DNA of 64,000 nucleotides. It comes from Gordonia zhaorongruii. GTDB lineage: Bacteria > Actinomycetota > Actinomycetes > Mycobacteriales > Mycobacteriaceae. The stretch covers positions 1,954,463 to 2,018,462 of the forward strand of contig NZ_CP041763.1 of the NCBI RefSeq assembly GCF_007559005.1, in the 5' to 3' direction. Under the pieces are notes generated by a model. The model saw only the letters and a program-made list of their open reading frames with translations, searched no databases and was not told the DNA's origin. Shown piece after piece: positions 1-10,715 of this stretch (position 1 is its first letter; each line of letters starts with the position of its first letter). The translations under genes and the position numbers were made by a program.

Positions 1-659
1 TCCGGGTCGGCCGCCACCACCCGGTCACGCAGGCGGAGGTAGTCCTCCACGTCGAAGAACATCTGGCTCACCGAGTACTCGGCCCCCGCCCGCAGCTTGC
101 GGACCAGGTTGGCGGTATCTGCCTCCAGGTCGGGTGCCCGGTGATGCCCCTCGGGAAACGAGGCGACGCCGGTGTGGAAGTCACCGAGGCCACCGATCAG
201 GTCGACCAGCTCCGATGCGTAGCTCACCCCCTCGGGATGGGCCACCCACTCGCCCAGCGGATCCCCGGGCGGGTCGCCGCGCAGCGCGAGGAGGTTGGCG
301 ATGCCCTTGTCCGCGTACGAACCGACGAGCGCCCGCAGCTCATCGACGCTGTGGTTGACGGCCGTGAGGTGCGCGACGGTCAGAAGCGTGGTCTCCGTGG
401 CGAGTTGGCCCGCGATGCGCACCGTGCGATCCCGCGTGGAACCGCCCGCACCGTAGGTGAGCGACACGAACGCCGGGTTCATCCGCTCGAAGGTCCGGAC
501 GGCACGCCACAGGCGCGCTTCGGCCGCTTCGTCTCGCGGGGGAAAGAATTCAACGGAGAACGGCACGGGCCCGCTGTGCGGGGCCGCCAGCCGCTCGACG
601 ACCGACTGGCCGGTACCGGGACCCGTCGCGTCGGTCGCCACTGCAGTTGGTTCACTCAC
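1..659 (-). CDS. metF: 5,10-methylenetetrahydrofolate reductase, partial (C-terminus beyond window)
   Basis: Reduces 5,10-methylene-THF to 5-methyl-THF, the methyl donor for methionine synthesis, in the cytosol. About 219 N-terminal residues are present. The N-terminal region carries PFSVEFFPPRDE, typical of the family, then FVSLTYGAGGSTRDR, and near the edge KLRAGAEYSVSQMFFD, matching the MetF TIM-barrel. The GTG at 659 is chosen because a TATGAT -10 element sits 6 nt upstream, suggesting a leaderless transcript. It is divergent from crtE across about 145 bp. M. tuberculosis has a MetF-like gene in the same place next to its prenyl synthase gene. Confidence 0.93.
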   Translation of the reverse strand, partial: MSEPTAVATDATGPGTGQSVVERLAAPHSGPVPFSVEFFPPRDEAAEARLWRAVRTFERMNPAFVSLTYGAGGSTRDRTVRIAGQLATETTLLTVAHLTAVNHSVDELRALVGSYADKGIANLLALRGDPPGDPLGEWVAHPEGVSYASELVDLIGGLGDFHTGVASFPEGHHRAPDLEADTANLVRKLRAGAEYSVSQMFFDVEDYLRLRDRVVAADP

Positions 660-665
660 GCCCCG

Positions 666-671
666 ATCATA
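666..671 (-). promoter_or_regulatory. -10 element of metF (leaderless)
   Basis: TATGAT on the minus strand, 6 nt before the GTG start. It matches the actinobacterial TANNNT -10 motif, so transcription would start at or next to the start codon. Confidence 0.55.
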
Positions 672-791
672 CGGACGAGCCGGACACCGACGGCAACGGC
701 GAGTGCGCATGCGTGGATCGGGTTGCAGCGGAGTTGCACCCGGCGCTCGCACCCCTTCGCCCGTGAGGGCGGTCACCCGTGGGCACCCCGG

Positions 792-797
792 TAAGGT
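792..797 (+). promoter_or_regulatory. -10 element of crtE (leaderless)
   Basis: TAAGGT lies 7 nt before the GTG at 805 and fits TANNNT. The same bases could be read as a weak AAGG ribosome binding site, but the spacing suits a leaderless transcript at least as well. It would drive the whole crtE-crtI-mptA-crtB run. Confidence 0.5.
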
Positions 798-804
798 GAT
801 CCGC

Positions 805-1929
805 GTGGTGAATCTGACCGGTGTGGAGCTGACCGGAGTGCCCGCTGCGGTCGAGACGGTGCTGGCCGAGTTCTTCCAGGCTACGACCCCGGCGCTCGAA
901 TCGATCTACCCCACTGCCGCCGAAGCCGGATCGGCTCTCGCCGACTTCGTGATGACCGGCGGCAAACGAGTTCGACCGCTCTTCGTCTACGCGGGACGCC
1001 AGTGCGCGGGCGAGCTCGACGACGATCCGGACGGCGTTAAAATCACGGTGAGTGAAACCCTGAGGGCGTGTGCTGCGATCGAGCTCATCCAGGCCTGCGC
1101 ACTGGTGCACGACGACATCCTCGACCGGTCGGACACCCGCCGCGGCCGGCCGACCGTCCACCGGCGATTCGAGACTCTGCACGCACAGCGCGGCTGGGAT
1201 GCCGATTCGGGGCACTACGGCGACTCTGCGGCGATCCTCATCGGCGATCTGGCCCTGGCGTGGGCCGACGATCTCTTCCACGGGGTGGCTCCCCTGCCTG
1301 CCGACCGGCAGACCCCGCCCCCGCGGCCCGTTCCGTTCGCGGCATCGGCCGTGTGGTCGCAGATGCGCACCGAGGTCCTCGGCGGGCAGTTCCTCGACAT
1401 CACCAATGAGGTCGCCGGCGACGAGTCGCTGACCGCCGCCTATCGCGTGATGGAGTACAAGACCGCCGCCTACACGGTCGCCCGACCGCTCGAACTCGGT
1501 GCGACTCTGGGTGGCGCCGAACCGGCCCTGTGCCGGGAGCTGCACGGCATCGGCATCGATCTCGGGGTCGCCTTCCAGCTCCGGGACGACCTACTCGGCG
1601 TCTTCGGCGACCCCGCCGAGACCGGCAAGCCCTCGGGTGACGACCTGATCGCCGGTAAGCGCACCGCACTGCTGGCCGTGGCCCTCGAGCACGCCGATGC
1701 CGCGCAGTCCGACCTGCTGCGTGACTGCGTCGGCACACGATTGACCGAGGCGGAGCTGACAACCGCCCGCGAGGTGCTTGCCGCAACCGGCGCGGTGAGC
1801 GAGATCGAGCAGCAGATAGACGCTCGACGCGACGCCGGACTGGCCCGCATCGCCGCTCTCGACGTCACCGACCGGGCACGCGCCGATCTGACGGCCCTCG
1901 CGCACCGGATCACCAGCCGGAACCGGTGA
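805..1929 (+). CDS. crtE: Geranylgeranyl diphosphate synthase (polyprenyl synthetase family)
   Basis: Condenses isopentenyl diphosphate with allylic diphosphates to give a C20 (GGPP-type) product, the precursor of phytoene. The protein has 374 residues. Visible motifs are GGKRVRP (about 52-58), the first Asp-rich motif HDDILDRSD (about 102-110) and the second one, FQLRDDLLGVFGD (about 257-269), with the usual GKRTAL downstream. Reading can extend further upstream, but that part is low-complexity and lies in the metF/crtE promoter region, so GTG 805 (or 808) is preferred. It sits 4 nt before crtI. The M. tuberculosis counterpart by position is idsA2. Product chain length is inferred from the crt context. 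Confidence 0.88.
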   Translation: MVNLTGVELTGVPAAVETVLAEFFQATTPALESIYPTAAEAGSALADFVMTGGKRVRPLFVYAGRQCAGELDDDPDGVKITVSETLRACAAIELIQACALVHDDILDRSDTRRGRPTVHRRFETLHAQRGWDADSGHYGDSAAILIGDLALAWADDLFHGVAPLPADRQTPPPRPVPFAASAVWSQMRTEVLGGQFLDITNEVAGDESLTAAYRVMEYKTAAYTVARPLELGATLGGAEPALCRELHGIGIDLGVAFQLRDDLLGVFGDPAETGKPSGDDLIAGKRTALLAVALEHADAAQSDLLRDCVGTRLTEAELTTAREVLAATGAVSEIEQQIDARRDAGLARIAALDVTDRARADLTALAHRITSRNR

Positions 1930-1933
1930 CGGC

Positions 1934-3454
1934 ATGAACCGAACTTCCCGCGTGGCCGTCGTGGGAGCCGGCCTCGCCGGTCTCACCGCAGCCGCTCATC
2001 TGCGCGCCACGGGAGCCGACGTGACCGTGTTCGAGTCGTCGGCCGCACCCGGCGGCCTGGTTCGCACCGAGACCATCGACGGTCACCGGTTCGATACCGG
2101 CGCAACGGTTCTCACAATGCCCGAACTGATCGTCGACACACTCGGAGCACTGGGGATCAGCGCCGCGGACGCCCGTGAGCGGCTGGCCCTGCGACCGGTC
2201 GACCCGAGCTACGTGATGAATTACGCGGACGGCACCTCGTTGTCGGTGCCGCACGATGCGGCGCAGATCCCGGCCGCCGTCGAGTCGGCGTTCGGCGCCG
2301 ACTCGGCCCACGGCGTGGTCGAGCTGCTCGCCTGGCTGCGCAACGTGTACGACGCCGAGTACGACGTGTTCATCGACCGAAATTACCGGGGACTCGCGGA
2401 CCTGACGGACACGCGCACCCGCCGGGCTGCCGCCGAGCTGACCCGACTCGGCGCACTCGGCGGCCTGACCGGGGCGGTGTCGCGCTTCGTCGCCGATGAG
2501 CGACTGCAGCGCGCCTTCACCTTCCAGGCTCTGTATGCGGGCGTACCACCGCACCGGGCTCGCGCGATCTACGCGATCATCGCCGACATGGACATCGGTC
2601 GCGGGGTATCGGCCCCGGCAGGCGGCATGGGACGGCTCGGCGACGTGCTCGCGGCCGCACTCACCGACGCAGGAGTGCGCATCGAGTACCAGGCCCCGGT
2701 GCGGGCGTTGCGGCGCGGATCGGACGGCTCCGTGACAACGGTGGTGACCGATACCGGTGACGGCGTCGACGTGGACGCCGTGATCGCCACCACCGAGCGG
2801 GATGCCACGGCGGCGCTCCTCGGAAGCGGCCGCCGCATGCGCACACTGCAGTACTCCCCCAGCGCCGTCGTCGTGCACGGCCTGGTCCCCGAGGGGATGA
2901 CCAGCCGGTGGCGGTCCGGACACCACACCGTCGACTTCGGTGCGGCCTGGACGCAGACGTTCGCCGAGATCACCGGCCGCGACGGAAGAGTGATGACCGA
3001 TGGGTCGTTCCTCATCACGCGCAGCGCCGTCGCCGACCGAGAGACGTTCGTCGCCGACGGACTGGAGTCGGTGTCGGTGCTCGCCCCCACCCCGAACCTG
3101 ATTTCGGCCGATCTCGCCTGGGGCGAGTTGGCCGGCCCGTACACGGCAGAGGTCCTCCGGACCCTCACCGGCCGCGGATACCCGGGGATGGACGAACTGC
3201 GGATCTCCCGGATCGACCATCCGCGCACATGGCTCCGGGACGGACTGCCCGCGGGCACGCCGTTCTCGGTAGCCCACAGCGTGCGCCAGACCGGCCCGCT
3301 CCGCACCGCCAACGTGTGGCCGTCGGTCCCGAACCTGTTTCTCGCCGGCAGTGCGACCGTGCCGGGCGTCGGAATCCCGCCGGTCGTCGTCTCCGGCGGA
3401 CTCGCCGCGGCACGTGTCGCCGAATTGCTGCACGGACCGGAAGAGGCACGGTAG
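1934..3454 (+). CDS. crtI: Phytoene desaturase (CrtI-type, FAD-dependent)
   Basis: Introduces double bases of conjugation into phytoene, giving lycopene-type coloured carotenes, at the membrane surface with FAD. The 506-residue length is normal for CrtI. The N-terminus carries the dinucleotide fold VAVVGAGLAGLTAA (about 7-20) followed by the Glu of VFES and APGGLVRTE. Near the C-terminus, NLFLAGSATVPGVGIPPVVVSG is the expected CrtI FAD-binding signature. It lies between crtE and mptA, 4 nt after crtE, and its stop codon directly abuts the mptA start. The number of desaturation steps cannot be read from the sequence. M. tuberculosis lacks this gene at the equivalent position. Confidence 0.9.
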   Translation: MNRTSRVAVVGAGLAGLTAAAHLRATGADVTVFESSAAPGGLVRTETIDGHRFDTGATVLTMPELIVDTLGALGISAADARERLALRPVDPSYVMNYADGTSLSVPHDAAQIPAAVESAFGADSAHGVVELLAWLRNVYDAEYDVFIDRNYRGLADLTDTRTRRAAAELTRLGALGGLTGAVSRFVADERLQRAFTFQALYAGVPPHRARAIYAIIADMDIGRGVSAPAGGMGRLGDVLAAALTDAGVRIEYQAPVRALRRGSDGSVTTVVTDTGDGVDVDAVIATTERDATAALLGSGRRMRTLQYSPSAVVVHGLVPEGMTSRWRSGHHTVDFGAAWTQTFAEITGRDGRVMTDGSFLITRSAVADRETFVADGLESVSVLAPTPNLISADLAWGELAGPYTAEVLRTLTGRGYPGMDELRISRIDHPRTWLRDGLPAGTPFSVAHSVRQTGPLRTANVWPSVPNLFLAGSATVPGVGIPPVVVSGGLAAARVAELLHGPEEAR

Positions 3455-4915
3455 ATGTCGGACGTGATCAGGCGTTACCCGAACGCGGTCCTCGGGTTCA
3501 TCGGCTCCCTCGGAGTGATGGCCGGCAGCTACGGACTCGCCGACGTCCCCCGCAACGATTCGACGCTCGCCGATGCCGGCCTGGCGCCGATGACCTATGG
3601 CCACGGCAAGACGCTGGCGGGCATCGCCTTCTGGCTGGGAGTCGCACTCATGGTGATCGCGTGGGTGCGGATCGGCCGCGATCACCGTGCGATGACACTC
3701 CGGGCGACCTCGGCGACGGCGCTCGCGTGGGCCGCACCGCTGATGTTCGCCGTGCCGACATTCAGTCGCGACGTCTACGCGTACCTCGGTCAGGCGACCG
3801 TGCTCGCCGACGGATTCGATCCCTACCAGGACGGACCGGCACACGTTCCGGGTCCCGTCCTCGATTCGATGGCGCAGATCTGGGCCCCGACGACGTCGCC
3901 GTACAGCCCCGCGTTCATGCTGCTGGCCCGCGGCGTGGTCGGAGTGACCGGGGAGAACGTCTTCGCTGGGGTGATGGCGTTCCGGGTGGTCCTGCTGCCC
4001 GGACTCCTTCTGGCGTTGTGGGCGGTACCACGGATCGCGGCGCATTTCGGCGCCAGCCGACGGCTCGGCGTCTGGCTGGCGGTACTCAATCCCATGCTGC
4101 TGATCCACCTGGTCGGCGGGCCGCACTCGGAGCTACTGCTGATGGGCGTCCTCGCCGCGGGCATCGCCCTCGCCCTGGGCCGCCGCCACGTGTGGGGGCT
4201 CGTGGTTCTCGGCGTCGCCGCAGCACTCAAGGTGACGGCCGGCGTCGCGGTGCCGTTCGTCCTGTGGATCTGGCTCGCGCACCTGCGGCGCGACCGAGAG
4301 GTGACGGCCCGCGACAGGATCGGGATGTTCGCGGCGACCGCCGCGATCCCGTCTGCCGTCTTCGGCGCGTTCACGATGATCCTCGGACTCGGGTTCGGAT
4401 GGTTGAACGGTCTCGCGTTCGCGGACCGCATCATCAACCCGTTCACCGTTCCCACACTCCTCGGGCACGTGTTCAGTTACCTTCTCGCACCGTTCCACGT
4501 CTGGAATCTGCAGGAGATCCTCGGAATCACCCGAACCATCGGATCGGTGGTGCTAACGGTGCTGCTGGTGCTGTTCTGGTGGCGGGGCCGCCACGACGAG
4601 CGCGGCGCGATGAGGTTCATGTGCTTCGCCATGTTCGCCGTCCTGCTCCTCGAGCCGTCGACGCTCCCCTGGTACTACTCGTGGCTCACCGTGCTGGTGG
4701 TGGCGTTCACGCTGCCACTGTGGGCCCGTCAGGTGATCGTCGGGCTGAGCGCTTACCTGCTGATAGTGTTCCAGCCGGACGACTCCATCTTGTTCTACAA
4801 TCCGCTCGAATCAGCACTCGCCGTGGCGCTCGGTGTGCTGGCCGCGGTGTCGTTGCGCACACCCGATCCGCTCCGTCTGCGACGGTTCGGTTCGCTCGTT
4901 CGCGGTCATGCCTGA
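3455..4915 (+). CDS. mptA: Alpha-(1->6)-mannopyranosyltransferase MptA (GT-C membrane glycosyltransferase)
   Basis: Extends the alpha-1,6-mannan backbone of lipomannan and lipoarabinomannan, using polyprenyl-phosphomannose on the outer face of the membrane. The protein has 486 residues and is largely hydrophobic, with multiple membrane segments. Its first large loop carries PTFSRDVYAYLGQ (about 101-113), where the Asp is the likely catalytic residue of the GT-C family. The ATG directly follows the crtI stop and the end overlaps crtB by 8 nt, so it is co-transcribed with the carotenoid genes. The position next to a GGPP synthase and upstream of a Rv2175c/pknL pair matches Rv2174 (MptA) rather than the paralogue MptB. 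Confidence 0.85.
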   Translation: MSDVIRRYPNAVLGFIGSLGVMAGSYGLADVPRNDSTLADAGLAPMTYGHGKTLAGIAFWLGVALMVIAWVRIGRDHRAMTLRATSATALAWAAPLMFAVPTFSRDVYAYLGQATVLADGFDPYQDGPAHVPGPVLDSMAQIWAPTTSPYSPAFMLLARGVVGVTGENVFAGVMAFRVVLLPGLLLALWAVPRIAAHFGASRRLGVWLAVLNPMLLIHLVGGPHSELLLMGVLAAGIALALGRRHVWGLVVLGVAAALKVTAGVAVPFVLWIWLAHLRRDREVTARDRIGMFAATAAIPSAVFGAFTMILGLGFGWLNGLAFADRIINPFTVPTLLGHVFSYLLAPFHVWNLQEILGITRTIGSVVLTVLLVLFWWRGRHDERGAMRFMCFAMFAVLLLEPSTLPWYYSWLTVLVVAFTLPLWARQVIVGLSAYLLIVFQPDDSILFYNPLESALAVALGVLAAVSLRTPDPLRLRRFGSLVRGHA

Positions 4916-5816
4916 CGCCGCCCGCGGTTTCGCTCTCGCCAGATCGCTGACCGCCCGGGCGGGCCGCACCTACTACCTCGCCTCGACGCTTCTTCCGGTC
5001 CGGCGCCGCCGAGCCGTGCACGCCCTGTACGGCTTCGCGCGCATCGTGGACGACGTCGTCGATCGCCCATCCGGATCCGGCGGCCTGCCCGCCGCGGACC
5101 GGTTGAACCAGCTGGAGTCCGGCTTGGCCGCATCGCTGGCGGAAACAGCTCTCCCCCGGGGACTCTCATCCGATGATCAAGATCTGCTCGCCGCGCTCGC
5201 CGTCTCCGTGCACGAGCATTCGATCCCCGTCGAGACCTTCGGTCGGTTCCTCACGTCGATGCGGATGGACGTGCCCGGGACGCCGGTGTCCCGCAACCGG
5301 TACCGCACCCTGGACGAGCTCTCCGAGTACACGAACGGCTCGGCGGCGGCGATCGGTCTGCAGCTCGTCCCGGTCCTCGGCGCTGATCCCGACCTCACCG
5401 CAGGTGCTGCACTGCTCGGCGAGGCGTTTCAGTTGACGAACTTCATCCGCGACGTCGCCGAAGACCTCCGGCGCGACCGGATCTACCTGCCACTGGACGA
5501 GCTCGCTCCTTTCGGTGTGGACGAGGCGACCCTCCGCAGCGATCTGCTGCGCGGCCGCACCAGCCCACCACTGCGGGCCGCGCTCAAGCATCTGATCGCC
5601 GTCAACCGCGACCAGTACCGGCGCACCACCGCGTCGATCGCCGCGCTTCCGCCGCTGAGCAGGCCGGCGATCTCGGCGGCCACTCGCTCGTACAGCGACA
5701 TCCTGCGCGCAGTGGAACGCGCCGACCTCGATGTGATGGGCGGCCGGGCCGTCGTCCCGGCGACGACGCGCATCGGGCACGCCGCCGTCTCGCTGGTGTC
5801 GCCACCGCGATTCTGA
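4908..5816 (+). CDS. crtB: Phytoene synthase
   Basis: Condenses two GGPP molecules head-to-head to phytoene, the first committed step of C40 carotenoid synthesis. The protein has 302 residues. The first Asp-rich motif is RIVDDVVDRP (about 46-55) and the second is NFIRDVAEDLRRDRIYLP (about 178-195), both diagnostic for squalene/phytoene synthases. ATG 4908 is chosen because the protein then begins at the family N-terminus and overlaps the end of mptA by 8 nt. With crtE and crtI it completes a minimal lycopene pathway. No cyclase or hydroxylase gene is visible in the window. Confidence 0.92.
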   Translation: MPDAARGFALARSLTARAGRTYYLASTLLPVRRRRAVHALYGFARIVDDVVDRPSGSGGLPAADRLNQLESGLAASLAETALPRGLSSDDQDLLAALAVSVHEHSIPVETFGRFLTSMRMDVPGTPVSRNRYRTLDELSEYTNGSAAAIGLQLVPVLGADPDLTAGAALLGEAFQLTNFIRDVAEDLRRDRIYLPLDELAPFGVDEATLRSDLLRGRTSPPLRAALKHLIAVNRDQYRRTTASIAALPPLSRPAISAATRSYSDILRAVERADLDVMGGRAVVPATTRIGHAAVSLVSPPRF

Positions 5817-5831
5817 GCGGCTCGGCGCCCG

Positions 5832-6209
5832 TTAGAAGGCCTGCGCCTGTGCGCGCCGGATCACTTCGCGCGCCGAGTCGGTGTGCAGGGCGTCCGCCGG
5901 GCGCAAGCCGAGGTCCTCCTGTTCGGTGAACAGCCACTCCAGTGCCTCGTCGCGCGTGTAACCGCCGTCGAGAAGGGTCGTGACGAGGCCTTCGATGTGC
6001 TTCGCGAGGCCGCCTGGGCCGAAGAACGCGGCCGGGATCACCGGCTCACCGCCGCGGGAGGCGGCGAGCAGGTTGTGGTCGCGGATCAGCGTGCGGACCC
6101 GACTCGTCGAGATGCGCAGACGCCGGGCTGCGTCGTCGAGCCCGACAGTCTCGGCGTCGTCGGGAAGGATGTCGATGGAAAGCGGTAGGGAGGCCACGGC
6201 AGGTGACAT
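5832..6209 (-). CDS. Winged-helix DNA-binding protein, Rv2175c family
   Basis: A 125-residue small DNA-binding protein. The middle region, GLDDAARRLRISTSRVRTLI, is a helix-turn-helix of the MerR/excisionase-like type, and the C-terminus REVIRRAQAQAF is conserved with mycobacterial Rv2175c, a reported PknL substrate. It is divergent from pknL, 58 bp apart, as in M. tuberculosis, supporting a kinase-substrate pair. It ends convergently 15 bp from crtB. Phosphorylation here is inferred from the family. DNA targets are unknown. Confidence 0.8.
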   Translation of the reverse strand: MSPAVASLPLSIDILPDDAETVGLDDAARRLRISTSRVRTLIRDHNLLAASRGGEPVIPAAFFGPGGLAKHIEGLVTTLLDGGYTRDEALEWLFTEQEDLGLRPADALHTDSAREVIRRAQAQAF

Positions 6210-6253
6210 TACTCGCCGGTGCTCGGGTCGTGGGAGAAGCGGTCGTCACCGGG

Positions 6254-6259
6254 TAGATT
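6254..6259 (+). promoter_or_regulatory. -10 element of pknL (leaderless)
   Basis: TAGATT lies 8 nt before the ATG at 6268. It fits the TANNNT pattern seen repeatedly in this window, and no clear Shine-Dalgarno sequence precedes the ATG. Confidence 0.45.
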
Positions 6260-6267
6260 CGATCACC

Positions 6268-7431
6268 ATGACCACCCCCGCCGACCCGCTGATAGGCCGC
6301 GTTCTCGAGCGCCGCTATCAGATCGACGCGCCGATCGCGCGCGGCGGGATGTCGGCGGTGTACGTCGGGACCGATCTTCGGCTCCACCGTCGGGTCGCGG
6401 TCAAGGTGATGGACGCCCGTTACGTCGGCGACCCGCAGTTCCTGCGGCGCTTCGAGTTCGAGGCCCGCGCGGTCGCCGGGCTCAATCATCCGGGCCTGGT
6501 CGCCGTGTACGACCAGAGCATCGACGGTGAGATCGCCTTCCTGGTGATGGAGCTGGTGCGCGGGGGTAGCGTGCGCGAGCTGCTGCGCGAGCGCGGGCCG
6601 ATGCCGCCGCACGCCGTATCGGCGGTCGCTATCCCGATGATGGGCGGCCTCGGAACCGCGCATCGCGCCGGCCTGGTGCACCGCGACGTGAAACCGGAGA
6701 ACGTCCTGATCTCCGATACCGGCGACATCAAGGTGGCCGATTTCGGATTGGTCCGCGCGGTGGCCGAGGCGGGAGTCACCTCGGCCAGTGTCATCCTCGG
6801 GACCGCCGCCTACCTGTCGCCCGAGCAGGTGTCATCGACGGAGATCGACGCGCGCAGCGACGTGTACTCGGCGGGCGTCCTGTTGTTCGAACTACTCACG
6901 GGTCGCCAGCCGTTCAGCGGATCGACGCCGTTGGCGCTCGCTTACCAGCGTCTGAGTTACGACGTTCCCGCCCCGGGCGACATCATCGACGGCATCCCGC
7001 CCCAGATCGACGAGATCGTCCTGCAGGCTACCGAGCGTCGGCCGCAGGACCGTTTCATCGACGGATTCGCCATGCAGCACGCGCTCTTGGACGCGGTCGA
7101 CGAGATCGGGCTTCCGGCGTTCACCGTGCCCGCACCCAGCCAGGCGTCGGCTCGCGTCACGTCGGCGATCTCCCGCCCGCGGCAGGATCGGCCGGCCGCG
7201 CAGCAGCCTCACCCGGACGACGAGGCGTATGCGGACGGGACGCACCGGGACCATGAGGCGAACCCCGACCTCGAGGACATACTCGAAGACGAGCCGGATC
7301 ACGACGAGACTGATCACGACGAACCGCTCGCGACCGGTCGTCTGACCGCGTTCATCTGGCTCGTACTGGTGGCGCTCATCGCCAGCGGTATCGGCGCCCT
7401 CGGCTGGAGTGTCGGGTCGGCGCTCGCCTGA
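6268..7431 (+). CDS. pknL: Serine/threonine protein kinase PknL
   Basis: Eukaryotic-type Ser/Thr kinase of 387 residues. The kinase domain spans about 14-280: Gly-rich loop IARGGMSAVYVG, catalytic-pocket Lys in VAVKVM (about 46), catalytic loop HRDVKPEN (about 139-146), DFG (about 158) and APE-like LSPEQ. An acidic linker rich in Asp, Glu and His (about 310-355) leads to one membrane segment at the extreme C-terminus, with almost nothing outside. There are no PASTA repeats, in line with PknL rather than PknB. The ATG 6268 start gives the normal kinase N-terminus. It is divergent from its likely substrate gene at 5832-6209 and convergent with aroG. Confidence 0.9.
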   Translation: MTTPADPLIGRVLERRYQIDAPIARGGMSAVYVGTDLRLHRRVAVKVMDARYVGDPQFLRRFEFEARAVAGLNHPGLVAVYDQSIDGEIAFLVMELVRGGSVRELLRERGPMPPHAVSAVAIPMMGGLGTAHRAGLVHRDVKPENVLISDTGDIKVADFGLVRAVAEAGVTSASVILGTAAYLSPEQVSSTEIDARSDVYSAGVLLFELLTGRQPFSGSTPLALAYQRLSYDVPAPGDIIDGIPPQIDEIVLQATERRPQDRFIDGFAMQHALLDAVDEIGLPAFTVPAPSQASARVTSAISRPRQDRPAAQQPHPDDEAYADGTHRDHEANPDLEDILEDEPDHDETDHDEPLATGRLTAFIWLVLVALIASGIGALGWSVGSALA

Positions 7432-7440
7432 AGCGACGGA

Positions 7441-9355
<1,915 letters not shown>

Positions 9356-9362
9356 GAGTTGA

Positions 9363-9368
9363 AGGTTA
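9363..9368 (-). promoter_or_regulatory. -10 element of the RNase AS gene (leaderless)
   Basis: TAACCT on the minus strand, 7 nt before the GTG at 9355. It lies back-to-back with the -10 of the divergent gene at 9384-9389, so the two promoters share about 30 bp. Confidence 0.45.
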
Positions 9369-9383
9369 ACCCCCCGTACCGTC

Positions 9384-9389
9384 CATAAT
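9384..9389 (+). promoter_or_regulatory. -10 element of the GT87 mannosyltransferase gene (leaderless)
   Basis: CATAAT lies 6 nt before the ATG at 9396, and there is no Shine-Dalgarno sequence in the short gap. Transcription would begin at the ATG. Confidence 0.45.
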
Positions 9390-9395
9390 CTCCCT

Positions 9396-10709
9396 ATGCC
9401 CTCCTCGACTCGCGTCGCCGAAGCCGTGCTGCGTCGGTGGCGGCCGAGTCCCGTCGTCACCGCCCTGATCGTGATCGCCTTCGCCGCGTCGGCGACACTG
9501 CAGATCGGCGGTGTGCCCTTCACCTCGAGTTTCGGTACCAGAACCCGGTTCGACATGGACGTTTACCGGATCGGCGGCCAACTCTGGCATCAGGGATTCA
9601 GCCTGTACGCCGACGGTTCGATGCCGTTCACCGAGGACGGCATCTGGCTGCCGTTCACCTATCCTCCGTTCGCCGCCCTCCTGTTCACCCCCCTCGGTGC
9701 CATGTCGCTGACTGTGACCAGTGTGGGCATATCGGTCATCACGGTCCTCCTGCTCATATATGTGACGAAGGTGACCCTGGCGATTCTCGACGTCGGCAGC
9801 CCGCACAATCGATGGCAGTTGAGCATCGCGGTCTCGGCGGTCACACTCTGGTTCAACCCCGTCTGGATGACCTTGGGGTTCGGCCAGATCAACATGGTGC
9901 TGACGGCGATCGTCTTCGTCGATGTGTTCGTCATCGGCCGGCGTGCGGGTCCGGGCGCCCGCGTTCAGGGGGTGCTCACCGGTTTGGCGTCCGCGATCAA
10001 ACTGACTCCCCTCGTGTTCCTCGGCATCTTCCTCGTAGCCGGCCGGGTCCGTGCAGTGGCGATGGGCCTGGCGACGTTCGTGACGGCGGGCGTGATCGGG
10101 TGGCTGTGGATCCCCGACGACTCGAAGACGTACTGGACGGACACCCTCTTTCACACCGGCCGCATCGGTGAGCCGGAGGGGCGGATCAATCAGAATCTGA
10201 ACGCCATGTGGCTGCGGATCTTCGGCGAGAGCGGATCGACTGCGCCGATGTTCTGGATCGCCACGAGTGTGATCGTGACCGTGCTGGCGGCGTTCGCCGT
10301 GTTCGCGGCACGCCCGAAGGAGGCCTTCGCCCCCGGGCCCGTGAACGGTCGGGTGAACGCGATGGTCGTGGCCTGCTCGATCGCGATCTGGGGACTGCTG
10401 GTCTCGCCGACCACATGGGCCCACCATTGGGTCTGGTACGTGCCGGCCATCGCGACCTGCCTCGTTTTCGCGGTCCGGACCGGCCGGGCGGCCGCTCGCC
10501 GGGTCTACGGGTCTCTGGCCGTGGTCGGAACTTTGATCTTCGCGGTCGGACCGTTCCAGCTGCTGCCGCCGATTCAGGACGGCTGGGCGTGGTGGCAGCA
10601 CGTCATCGGGAACACGTACACGTTCTGGGGTATCGCCCTGCTCATCGCCTTCTGGCGGATGCCGTACCGACCATCGGTACCGGCAGTCGGTGTGCTGCAG
10701 GAGGACTGA
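9396..10709 (+). CDS. Alpha-(1->2)-mannosyltransferase, GT87 family (Rv2181-like)
   Basis: A 437-residue polytopic membrane glycosyltransferase that uses polyprenyl-phosphomannose at the outer face. After one N-terminal segment, the first loop carries TRFDMDVYRIGGQLW (about 49-63), with the acidic pair expected to be catalytic in GT87, then LPFTYPPFAALLF. Later segments include GFGQINMVL and SPTTWAHHWVW, both typical of the family. In M. tuberculosis the orthologue adds alpha-1,2-mannose branches to lipomannan/LAM, so this gene and mptA serve the same polymer. It faces the acyltransferase gene convergently, 6 bp away. Confidence 0.85.
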   Translation: MPSSTRVAEAVLRRWRPSPVVTALIVIAFAASATLQIGGVPFTSSFGTRTRFDMDVYRIGGQLWHQGFSLYADGSMPFTEDGIWLPFTYPPFAALLFTPLGAMSLTVTSVGISVITVLLLIYVTKVTLAILDVGSPHNRWQLSIAVSAVTLWFNPVWMTLGFGQINMVLTAIVFVDVFVIGRRAGPGARVQGVLTGLASAIKLTPLVFLGIFLVAGRVRAVAMGLATFVTAGVIGWLWIPDDSKTYWTDTLFHTGRIGEPEGRINQNLNAMWLRIFGESGSTAPMFWIATSVIVTVLAAFAVFAARPKEAFAPGPVNGRVNAMVVACSIAIWGLLVSPTTWAHHWVWYVPAIATCLVFAVRTGRAAARRVYGSLAVVGTLIFAVGPFQLLPPIQDGWAWWQHVIGNTYTFWGIALLIAFWRMPYRPSVPAVGVLQED

Positions 10710-10715
10710 ACGCGC

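Noticed and set aside
1910..4126. Long open frame on the minus strand across crtI and mptA
   Set aside because: It is antisense to two clearly recognised genes, is Arg/His/Gly-rich with no family features, and arises from third-position GC bias.
2908..4950. Long plus-strand frame crossing the crtI/mptA junction
   Set aside because: Arg/Pro-rich shadow translation; the real frames show CrtI and MptA motifs.
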